This document shows positions 46,441 through 55,899 of a DNA stretch of 64,000 nucleotides, piece by piece (within the stretch, counting starts at the first letter, position 1; each line of letters begins with the position of its first letter). The stretch lies in NCBI GenBank assembly GCA_902728285.1, contig CACVBU010000537.1, positions 61,863 through 125,862 of the forward strand. The letters run 5' to 3'. The stretch is from Clytia hemisphaerica. Lineage: Eukaryota; Cnidaria; Hydrozoa; Leptothecata; Clytiidae. The position numbers and the translations under genes were made by a program. The notes beneath the pieces were generated by a model that was given only the letters and a program-made list of their open reading frames with translations, did no database searches and was not told the origin of the DNA.

Positions 46441-46542
46441 TACCCAGCTGGCACACAACGTTGTTTTAACGTTCATCTAACGTTATATGGACGTTGCGAA
46501 CGTTAGATAAACGTTGAAACAACGTTGTGTGCCAGCTGGGTA
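46441..46542. mobile_element. 102-bp near-perfect palindrome
   Basis: Arms of 44 bp starting TACCCAGCTGGCACACAACG pair with two mismatches around a short centre. AACGTT recurs within each arm. TA at both edges could be a target duplication, as for Tc1/mariner-type MITEs. Confidence 0.85.
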
Positions 46543-46968
46543 TGTACTCTTCTACTTCTTCAAAATTTGACGTGTGATGTGATGTGCTAGCATTATTGTT
46601 ACTCTCAACGCTTCTTTCTGACGGAATATCAATAGCTATTTTTCAGTGGTTATGGTGAGTTTAATAAAACGTTTTGAACAAAAAAACATTAACTTTGTAC
46701 TCTTCCGCAATTAAGTCACTATTAAAGATTTCAAAGTAAAGCGAAAATAAAAAAATATAGTGTTTCCGGAAACCGGTCGGGTGAGAAAGAAATATTTTCT
46801 GACCCGGCCGGAGACTATGGGTTCATCTAAATGGTTCATCATAAAGAAAATTAAGTTGACCGTTCAAGCTATCAAACGTCGTTTGGTTAGATATTCCCAC
46901 TTGTAAATCATGTTTTGTTCGATAGTAGTTGATACATGAAGAATTCAGGGCTTACTTCATACTGTTTG

Positions 46969-47121
46969 CAGTAGCGTAGACAGGAGGGGCGTAAAATTTG
47001 TGTAGGAGAGAAAATTTTTATGACACTGTAATTATCTATTCATGATATAAAAAGACAATTACTGTGTTTTAAAAATCTGCTCTCCGACATAAATTTTGCG
47101 CCCCTCCAATCTACCCTGCTG
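46969..47121. mobile_element. 153-bp MITE with 5-bp duplication GTTTG
   Basis: Ends CAGTAGCGTAGACAGGAGGG and the imperfect inverse at the right pair over about 35 bp (gagggcgyaaaattt). GTTTG flanks both sides (46964-46968, 47122-47126). The CAG start resembles hAT ends, but hAT elements make 8-bp duplications. Confidence 0.75.
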
Positions 47122-47211
47122 GTTTGTACATAAAAGTTCTATTTCAATGATCTTAAGTTATCAAAAATGGCAAAAAGAAAATTTTTTACCAGAGTCCTAC
47201 GAAAGATGCTA

Positions 47212-47462
47212 ACACCCCTGTCTCAAAGTCCCGGTGGGGATAAAAATTCGTATTGAAATCCTAATGGGGGTAGAAGGTCAAAAAACCCAGCGGGGATGGT
47301 TTCGGATTGCAGTTTTTAAGCATGGAATTTCGAATGGGAATGAAATCAAAGTCAATTTCCCAGTGGGGCTGAAATTGAAGGGTATTTTCCCACCGGGGAC
47401 AAAATTTTTGCTCAATTTTCCAGTGTGGCTGGGGTCCCAGTGGGTCTGTGACACAGGGGTGT
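47212..47462. mobile_element. ACACCCC-family MITE, 251 bp, TGCTA duplication
   Basis: Inverted ends ACACCCCTGTCTCA and TGTGACACAGGGGTGT. TGCTA flanks both sides (47207-47211, 47463-47467). Internal motifs (ccagtggggct, aatttttgctcaattttcca) are shared with 43135, 52627 and 1200. The 89-residue frame across it is a repeat product. Confidence 0.85.
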
Positions 47463-47854
47463 TGCTACGGATCCCAAGGGTCGTCCCTCTTCTATTGAAC
47501 TAAATCAAACAGGAGGATAGATTTTACCCATGTGTATAGATAACAACAATATCATTCCCTGGAGAACGGACCGAGTCCGAAACATGTCGGGAAAAATCAA
47601 AATATAATAGCCGCATTCTTTTTCACCGTTTAACATAGATAACAACATAACGTACATTTCTTTCAACAAGGATCGAAAGGTTGGCTTCGGTATCGACCGT
47701 GTGTACCATTGTCTCTCACTGCCATCGTTTAAATATATTACTCCAGCTCATCTTGAGAGGTCAAAATACTACCACGTCTCAAGGTGTTAAACGTGTGGAG
47801 TTGGCGATTAGTGGAACAAAACCAATTTCGTTTTCTTCGCACATTGTAATCACT

Positions 47855-48352
47855 GAGGTCGTGTTCAGACCAAGGTTTAAAGCAATTAAGTCTACATGTT
47901 TCTTTTATATTCCTTTTGTATTTGACGGCACGCTCCTCATTAGTTAAACCAAAGTTTAAAAAGGAATCACCCTATGGTTTAAAAAAAAAGTTTTTACGAT
48001 TTCGTTACAGTTTTCTGAATAGACGAAATCAGAATTCGCAAGTGAAAAGCATGCTCCTTTTGTAAATGAAGAAAAAAGAACGTGAAATTTATGACTTAGA
48101 GACGCTCGGAGCATCTCTAGCAGTAATGGCTTCAACGAACACGAATTAGTGTTTTGCAGAGGGATTCCCTAAAATCTTTTTTGTTTCAAAGTATCTCAAG
48201 AGAGAAGATGACATGATTTCAAGTTAGGAAAGGAGATTCCTCGAGATCGCTAATCGATGATGACAAAAGAAAAGTGATTATAATTGAATTCCCATATCAA
48301 CAAGGTACTACTTAAACCTTAAACTTAAACTTTCAGGTCTGAACACGACCTC
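47855..48352. mobile_element. MITE with GAGGTCGTGTTCAGACC ends
   Basis: The 17-bp ends are exact inverted repeats. Imperfect 7-bp flanks AATCACT and ATTCACT may be a decayed target duplication. The interior ORF at 47681-47947 overlaps the left end and is rejected as a gene. Confidence 0.75.
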
Positions 48353-49009
48353 ATTCACTAAAGTGATACCTGAGGTTATCATCGATAATGATTTTTCCAC
48401 CTCAAAATTGGATGTTTGGCAACAAAACAGTTTCGAAACCAAATTGTGAAGGTTGACATGTCTAACCAGCCGCTTGGAGTACTTTTGTAAACGGCTCCTG
48501 TAATAAATGAACCGTATATAGTTAATGTAAAAAATTCTTTAACCTTAAAAAAAATAATATGTAGCTGCAGTTAAAAAAATACACGGAATCAAATTGAAAA
48601 GTTTTGGTGCAAACAAAATTTACACTCCCTCTCAGATCAAGTCAACAATAGCCCCAAATCTGGCTCAATTCTTGTTGATGTCATCTTTATGGAATTCGAT
48701 GGCTAAATTTAGCGATATTTTGGTTTTGAGATTAATCATTTTCAATAATCTAGCTATATTTTAGGGCCAAGCAGTAGTGTGGTGGGTCGACTAAAATTCG
48801 GGCAAACTGGGGAGGCCATTGTTAGAAGATTTTGATTTTGGCGCCCCCTATGAGAAATAAATATATTTTTAAAAGTTATGTTAAATGGCAGCTGATGGTA
48901 TGTAGTGGCAACAAGAAATGTGACAGATTTTGGACCATGTTAGGGGGTCTGATTGGCCAAACTTCAAAGACCGAAAGCATCCACCGAAGGGGGACAAAAT
49001 ATCTGTTCT
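48353..49009. other. No gene seen
   Basis: Neither strand shows an exon with matched signals. The last part grades into the degenerate left edge of the atctgttct satellite. Confidence 0.35.
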
Positions 49010-49960
49010 GAAGGCACGTTCCAACCTGGATATGGCGATCTGTTCTTAACGAAATAAAGAAAAAAGTCTGCTGGAAAAAGTGATCTGTTCTACTGAAGAT
49101 TGGGACCCGCAGCTGGAAAATATGGTCTGTTCTACTGAAGATTGGGACCAGCCGGAAAAATATGGTCTGTTCTACTGACGATTGGGACCAGCCGGAAAAA
49201 TATGGTCTGTTCTACTAACGATTGGGACCAGCTGGAAAAATATGGTCTGTTCTACTGACGATTGGGACCAGCCGGAAGAATATGGTCTATTCTACTGACG
49301 ATTGGGACCAGCCGGAAAAATATGGTCTGTTCTACTAACGATTGGGACCAGCTGGAAAAATATGGTCTGTTCTACTGACGATTGGGACCAGCCGGAAAAA
49401 TATGGTCTGTTCTACTGAAGATTGGGACCAGCTGGATAAATATGGTCTGTTCTACTGACGATTGGGACCAGCCGGAAAAATATGGTCTGTTCTACTGAGG
49501 ATTGGGACCAGCCGGAAAAATATGATGTGTTCTTATGAAAAATAGTTTGATAACCAAAAAATAAGGTGTCTAAGAATTTCCTATCTGTTCTGAGGGAATT
49601 TCAAGAACGTCAAAAAGTCTTTGAGATCTGTTCTTTTCCTTACCAATGTGGTTGCCTGGAGTGGTAGATGAAAATTCTCTATCTGTTCTACAAAACATCT
49701 GGCAATTGTCAATCTGTTCGAACTGTTAGCTGGGGAATTTAGCGATCTGTTCTTATAAGATTTTGTCAGCCCTGGTAGATAAGAACAGTTAACTCGCGTA
49801 AAATCAATCACCTGGTAATTTTGTACCTGTTCCGAAAGTTTTTTTACCTCCTAGCTGGAAAAATATAACTGATTTGAAGTAAAAATTTCTCCCCTGGAAA
49901 ACGAGGAACTGTAGTTCTTAATTTCGTGGAAATCCTTCCAGCTGGCAAACCAGAACAGAT
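49010..49960. repeat. 40-bp satellite with atctgttct periodicity
   Basis: The core, about 49096-49530, has eleven copies of a 40-bp unit: gattgggaccagccggaaaa, then atatggtctgttctactgac. On both sides the motif (g/t)atctgttct recurs at looser spacing together with agctggaa, up to about 49960. The flanks look like an older, decayed part of the same array. No unique spacers exist. Confidence 0.85.
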
Positions 49961-50335
49961 ATTTGCAAATTTTAGGTCGGTGGGTGCTTCTGAAAGACAA
50001 CCCTATTTTCGTTACACACTTTTCATGATATTTTACATAAAATGTAAAAATGTAAGAATTCATCCCAATACGCCAATAGCAATGTACTATAAGTGGATTC
50101 TGCTAAAAATCATTTTTTTAAACTTATAACCCCTATAATTTTAGTGGTATTTTAATTTGGTTAAAAATTTAGTTAAAACTTTAATCCCGACCAAAAGTAA
50201 TCCAATTAAGGTAGTGGAATACAAATACGTACTCAGTTTCGGTGTGGACAGTCTGTAAGATTTGTCTCCTCAAAATTTGATTTATGTATGGTTGGAATTC
50301 AATCCAAAGTCTCCAAGAATATTCGTTCATTTCAG

Positions 50336-52183
50336 CAGGTCTAATCTTGCCCCGGGCAGAGACTTAACATTATCGACCAGAAACATGGTGAAGTGCCATC
50401 TGGTATTGGAAGCTTTGACCCAATCCACTCCTGCTGACAAACTTTTATTTTTACCACCAAATACCTTCAAAGGAAATAAAGTAAACATTACCATGAAAGT
50501 AAAACGAACAAAACGAAACAAAAAAGACAAAATAGAAGGGGGTGTCACGTGTCAAGTAAGAATTTTACGTTTTGAGTGAGTTTTCATGCAAGAATTACAC
50601 TGATACAGGGGTGTAGGTAATACAAATAACCATACCTTGTCTATCACATTTTGCCGAATATAATGATCTTGCGCCAACATTTGCAAATCTATGGGATTCA
50701 ACAGTATCTTCCAAACCTGCAAAAGCCTCCTCGGCGGCTTGGTTGTGGCGTGGTTATATCCATCAGGCTTCAGGCTGTATTTACCTATAATAAAAAATAA
50801 AAATATTGACTAACAAAGTAATTTTCTCCGATGACTTTACCGTCACATACTCCTGTGTCTGTGACGAGTAAATTCAGCCCTCCAAAATTCCCTTGGACAA
50901 AAAGCGGTCACCCTGGAATAAACAGGGGTTTTCGGATGGAGTTTTATATAACTTGACCTACAAAAGCTGTAATTGTTTTTGATAAATATTGTTTATTACC
51001 TTTAACTTTGTTGTGAATTGTTGTATATGGAATGGAATAGTGTTGACTTCATTTGGTTGGATTTAACACCGTGTATGACACGCTCGAGTTGTGTAATATG
51101 ACGATTTTAAAGGATGAGGCGTCTGAGGCGTGCAAGCGTGTGAACGATAGGAAAACTGCAATTCAATTTTGCTGTTATTCTTTTCGGCGCCATAACGTCA
51201 AGCCGAAATGGGCGCAAATGGGTATTCCAGTTTCTACGAGACAAATTTTTGAAATGAAAATTACGACAAATAGACAAGTTATACACGTAATGAATCGCAC
51301 CTATCTACCTTTCCCGGTGGTACAAAAAATTATCATTGCCATTCGTAGAAATGCTAACCTTTTGGTTTTCAGCGTATTATTCATAGTATCCCGGACGTTC
51401 TGCAGTATAAGAGAGGCCACTCTCTTCTATCAATGAAAATAAAGTTGAATTTATTTAAAACAATACTCTTACAAAGTTTCTCAAATTGACTATTTGTTTT
51501 TCTGGATGGGCCCATAACATTCAATAAGATATTAGTGGTATGGAAAATTTCATAAAACTTGGTTCAAAGGGCGACACTTGAAAAAGTTTAAGAAATATCG
51601 AGCCCTTACATCAATATATTGATTGACGATGTTTAAAAATCTTAGCTCTTATGTATATTACAAATCTGACTGAAGACTGCCTGACACGGCACGAAATTCC
51701 GAGTATCGGAAAATAAACTAGTCTCTATTATTGACTGATATATTACAATCTATATATGTAATATGTATATCACATCCATAATTACTGACTGGTATTCGAA
51801 AGCTAGACCAACATTGACACAGATTCTGAAATAAAGAAGTAGCCTACCTTTACGAACTTTTTTATGTATTCTTCACCATCATAACAATAACAGGTTCAGT
51901 CCTGACATCTAACAGCTTTCTTGTCCACAGACCAATGATAACTCATCACGATATATTTGTTTGTGAGAACCATATCAATCACTGTGGTTTATTGCGTGAC
52001 TTAATTAGATGCGATATATTTTCTGCTTATCTTACCTTATTTTCACAGGTTGTAATTGAACCAAAAACAATGCGATCTGACAGAAATGAGTACGGGTACC
52101 AATGGACTAAAGCCAAGTGCAAAAGTTGTATCTCCTGTATGATTAATAAGCATTTAGTTACCTCCATAAGTTGCGCGGTCCAG
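50336..52183 (+). CDS. Two exons of an unidentified Cys-containing protein gene
   Basis: Exon 1 (50336 or 50339 to 50555) follows tcatttcagCAG, with two acceptors 3 bp apart, and ends TGTCAA before GTAAGA. It encodes NLAPGRDLTLSTRNMVKCHL, a run of Thr/Pro and a basic KVKRTKRNKKDK. Exon 2 (52049-52183, 135 bp) follows ttttcaCAG, begins VVIEPKTMRSDRNEYGY, holds WTKAKCKSCISC, and ends at a gtggtt donor. Both are phase 0 at the join. The W-x-x-A-x-C plus spaced Cys block faintly recalls IL-17-type cytokines; that is weak inference. A further exon after acceptor tttttCAG at 52517 may exist, but its phase does not match. Start and stop are not found. Confidence 0.4.
50636..51046 (-). CDS. Three exons of an unidentified gene
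   Basis: Exon 51046-51000 (tentative; weak acceptor) ends IPYTTIHNKVKG at a gtaata donor. Exon 50891-50841 (51 bp, after ctttttgtccAAG) gives NFGGLNLLVTDTGVCDG. Exon 50784-50636 (149 bp, ttttttattaTAG to GTATGG) gives KYSLKPDGYNHATTKPPRRL and LNPIDLQMLAQDHYIRQ. All junctions agree in phase 1, and introns are 108 and 56 bp. The IPxTTxxNKxKG segment is vaguely like a psq-type DNA-binding helix, but nothing else supports that. The gene continues beyond 50636 in phase 0. It overlaps the intron of the plus-strand gene. Confidence 0.45.
51053..51436 (+). CDS. Uncharacterised 127-residue open frame
   Basis: The longest unexplained single frame in this region. The part from MTILKDEASEACKRVND to KPKWAQMGIPVSTRQIF looks protein-like, and an AATAAA (aaaataaag) follows shortly after the stop. 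No family is recognised. It lies within the intron of the plus-strand exon pair. It could be an unrelated exon, a repeat product or chance. Confidence 0.25.
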   Translation: MVGFNTVYDTLELCNMTILKDEASEACKRVNDRKTAIQFCCYSFRRHNVKPKWAQMGIPVSTRQIFEMKITTNRQVIHVMNRTYLPFPVVQKIIIAIRRNANLLVFSVLFIVSRTFCSIREATLFYQ

Positions 52184-52626
52184 GTGGTTTTCGACAATGC
52201 TAATATGGGAAACGAGAAAACGCTAGTTTGAATCCACCATTAAAAATTAGATGAAAGCTTAAGGCGCCATTTTTGCTTGCTGGGGAAAGATTCGTCTTTA
52301 TCTCATTGACTTATACTGCTTCATTTTTTCTAATTTTCTTTTAAATTTTACAATAAGGCGCAGCAAGAGTAAAGTCACTTATTATTTAAACACAATACGA
52401 GTTTTCTAGTTAACCGCCTGCAAGGCTTTCAAAACCTAGCTCATATAAGTTTAGTCTGGATGTTCCACTGAAGGATCCAGTTATTGTGAAACAAATAAAT
52501 TATATTGAGCAGACACGAGTTTTTCAGAAAAGTTAAAATGGGTAGAGAAAAGGTGGAATTACCAGGGCAATCATATACGATATCTCCATATTCAGGGTGT
52601 ACTAACTCTACCACTAAAAGTTTTAT

Positions 52627-52910
52627 ACACCCCTGTCTCACAGCCCTGGTGGAACTTTTTTCCTCAATGCGGATAAAAACTCCTATTGAACTGCCAACGG
52701 GGAGCGAAATTCTATTTGTCAAAGCTTAAAAAACCCAGTGGGGATGGTTTTGGAGTGCAATTTTTAAACATTTAATTTCGAGTGGGAATGAAATATAAGT
52801 CAATTCCCCAGTGGGGCTAAAAGTCCAGGGTATTTTCCTATCGGGGATGAAATTTTTGCCAGATTTTTCAGTTGGGCAAGGGTCTCGCCAGGTCTGTGAC
52901 ACAGGGGTGT
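52627..52910. mobile_element. ACACCCC-family MITE, 284 bp
   Basis: Ends ACACCCCTGTCTCACAG and CTGTGACACAGGGGTGT are inverted over 17 bp with one mismatch. The interior shares ccagtggggctaaaa and related motifs with 47212-47462. Flanking bases do not give a clean duplication. Confidence 0.8.
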
Positions 52911-52934
52911 TAGTGACAACGTGAGTCCCTGATT

Positions 52935-53283
52935 TTAAGAATTTATGAAGTCTGAAAACAAGACCAATACCTTATTTGGCTTTATCAAGTTTTTCATCAA
53001 AGTGAAGTTCAAAGACAAATTTTTATCAAGTATGAAACGAAGATGCTTCTGATGATCCTGAACTACTAACTCACCGGTTAAAGTACTCTTCAACTTCCTG
53101 CTAAGAAAGATCAAGGATGAAGGATGCCATCCATTGATGAACCAAACCACTAATGTTCGGCATGTCACTTTTTAGTTCTTGAGAATAGCGAATATGGTCT
53201 ATAATAAATGAAAACAAGGATAAGTCATCAGCAAATATAATAATTTTGGAAATAATTTCAGGGAGTTTGTTAACGTAAATCAA
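52935..53283 (-). pseudogene. Degenerate LINE reverse transcriptase fragment
   Basis: Overlapping minus-strand frames carry an FADD box (IIIFADDLSLF) preceded by IYVNKLPEIIS, and a downstream WMASFIL...LG-type segment, separated by a frameshift near 53110. Only the palm region remains. It does not match the two better LINEs closely. Confidence 0.6.
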
Positions 53284-55179
53284 TACGAAAAGATGTCCGA
53301 TAAAAGAGGTGCACCGACTAAGACTTTTTCAAAATGAAACATTTTACTACCATATTTATATGATTTAAACACTGTGGAAAATATATACGATTAGAATTAG
53401 CACCTAGATTTCAAAAATGATCCATTTGATCCCACTTTCCTCCGGGTTTTTCCAAAAAAAAGAGGTCGATGTGAAAATTCAATCCATTAGCTACACCCTG
53501 ATATAAGTTTCGTATATATATAAACTGGACACGACAAAGGCCAAATATAGAGCCGACTTTATAAATCCGAAATGGACTATGATTTTTTTCATCCTGAAAT
53601 ACTCCGGATTCAACAAGTGATGTCTTAAGTTCCATAAAAGCTTTTAAGATCGGACAGAGCTACTAATCTATTTTCTTATTTTTGAATAACGATAAGAAAG
53701 GGTTCAGCTGTCTCTGTTAGTGCCGATTTGAACCGGGTTGGTTGAAAATCGGCATTTTCGTACAGTCAAAAAAAAAACATGTCCCTAAGAGCCTGGACCT
53801 TTTATGTCAAAAAAGTCCTGAAAACCCTGAAAATACTTTGTCTTAAACACTTTTTCTGAACCTTTCATTCTTCTTTGGCAAAAGTTAATTTCGCAATTTT
53901 TTGAGGTGATGTATTTTCAGCATTTCTTATTTTTCTGGCATTTGCATGAATAGTTATAAAAGTTATGGTTAAACGTAGATCCACTACTATGGGACAAAAA
54001 TGCAATGGTTTATGGTTTATGATTCCTGTCAAGCTGGGAGACACTGACATTTTTTGACAATTTTTGATCAAGTAAGTGAATCTAGAATGAACATAATTAA
54101 TTTTTTTTAAATAATTATTTTTAAAGACTTTTTGGAAAACCTCATTCCAGGTGTTTGTTCTGAATATTGACATCATAAATAATTAGTTTAAAAAGGACCC
54201 AAAGCATTTTCAATCGATTGCGCTGGTAGTATTAGCTGAGAGGGTATAATAATAGCTAAAGTATCGACCGTGACAAAATGAGCTTTTGTATATATAAGGT
54301 AGCATGAGATATATATCCTCATCTAGAGGCTGTAAGTATTTTCTATTTTCAAATTTGATTTCAATCAAGATCTTTTTCACAATTTTTCAGAAGATCTATT
54401 CCCGTTGTTGTAAATTCATTACCAGTAGTCCTGAAAAATGACCACGTCGAAAAGTTTTATTGGTCAATCGAGGCGTTGGAAAGAAAATAAAATTTATCAA
54501 CATATAGTCATTATTCGAGGCGTATAACAAACTACAATATACTCACGATCAAGTGGCTATTTTCTCTTCTCTTGTTGCTTAGCCTATTGTTTTCATCCGT
54601 CGATTAGCATTTCCATTTCTGTATGAACTCTTCACCAATGTTGACACAAGATGTTTTATTCTACGCCAAGGTGCGCATGAATATCTCACTGTCCGGTAAG
54701 AGTCAATTCAAACTTGATGAACAGATGTCAATTCCAACGCAATGCCCTTGTTCTGCCGACTCTTTTGAGTGGCTCGATGATGACAGTGAAATTTGGGGGG
54801 AGTTGAGATTGAGCAATTTTCACCGTTAGTAGATTATCGCGTTGCCCGATCATGCTTGCAGTTGCATTGTAATATTTGCGAAATCCCAGGATGGGTGTTA
54901 AAGACTGTGAGCTCGGTGACGTGTTTTAACTTGGCGTAAAGCTTCTGCAAGAAACCAAAACAAAAAGCATCAAGTTGAAATTGGGCTTACATAATCAAAT
55001 CTTTGTAACAAGTCTCTATTAAACAAATAACACCTTTTCCAAGAATTGTTCTTTTAATAAAAATTTTGGTCGTTGGAGTTTATCATTTTCAAACGTGATA
55101 GACACACAAAACAATCACTATCGATCTAGGTTGTTCCATTCTAATGACTTAATAAGTAAAAAGTATGTTATCTGTAAAA
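53284..55179. other. No confident gene
   Basis: Plus frame 54623-54829 (ending CPCSADSFEWLDDDSEIWGE and on) is acidic and protein-like, but it has a GTAAGA inside and no acceptor that explains it. Minus frame 53635-53411 has no recognisable content. The stretch otherwise shows nothing. Confidence 0.3.
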
Positions 55180-55711
55180 CTACAAACTTATATCGGCATA
55201 AATTCCAGTGATTTCCAAGCCATTCAACGCAGTACCAGCCATTGTTTGCTCTTTCACGAGGTTATACATCTGTCCATTTCTTTCGATGTCGATGGATAGA
55301 TTGAGGTAAATTTTGAAGCCGGTTTTTACATCAGAACAAAAGCAGCAGGAGTCTGAGATGAAATTTATCTTCTTTGAATCTTTCTAGAGATAGAGACAGA
55401 GACAGAAAGAGCGTTACATGGATATCTTACGTCCAATTTTAAAGTGATCCAATGGTGAAAAACTGTGCTGGGTCTATCATTTGTAAGCTAGAAACAGTAA
55501 AACTCATAACATTGACCAGCTTCCATATCTTGGTTATATGGATAAACAATTGGTCGCTTCTCCAATAGCCATATTTAGATCTCCGTTCAATCAAAGTACT
55601 AAATTAGTTTCTAAGAAATCAAGATATTGAAATAACTTTTGAAATTATTTTACCTTTGTATTAATTGGCGAATAAGTATCGATTGTTTTGATTAGCTTTC
55701 GTTGTTCATCT
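55180..55711 (-). CDS. Last exons of an unidentified gene
   Basis: Terminal exon 55383-55180 follows a long TC-rich tract (tctgtctctatctcTAG) and encodes 67 residues, including KINFISDSCCFCSDVKTGF, YLNLSIDIERNGQMYNLV and GLEITGIYADISL, then TAG. Exon 55487-55431 (57 bp, tactgtttcTAG to GTAAGA) gives LTNDRPSTVFHHWITLKLD. A likely third, ending at 55654 before GTAAAA, gives DEQRKLIKTIDTYSPINTK. All joins are phase 0. Frames this long with three matched splice signals are unlikely by chance. No ATG or family is recognised. The gene upstream may be interrupted by the LINE that begins near 55900. Confidence 0.55.
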
Positions 55712-55899
55712 TGTTACAAATTGGAGGATCGTAGATTGCCACTGTAATACGAGGTGTATTTCCTCTGTAATACTAATGTCTCGATATAAATTCTCGCTGA
55801 GAGTCAATTTGTGAAATTTGATGAAGTTGTGTATTTTCGAAAAATTGTTATTTCAATGAGACATCTAAAGTCATTGGCTCCAAGTGCCAAGTGTGCACT

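Noticed and set aside
47681..47947. 88-residue plus-strand gene
   Set aside because: The frame crosses the left end of the 47855-48352 element and has no splice or family support.
49096..49530. Second CRISPR-like array
   Set aside because: Repeats of 40 bp abut without spacers; an ordinary minisatellite.
54623..54829. Acidic 68-residue plus-strand frame
   Set aside because: A donor-like GTAAGA lies inside it and no acceptor or neighbouring exon supports it.
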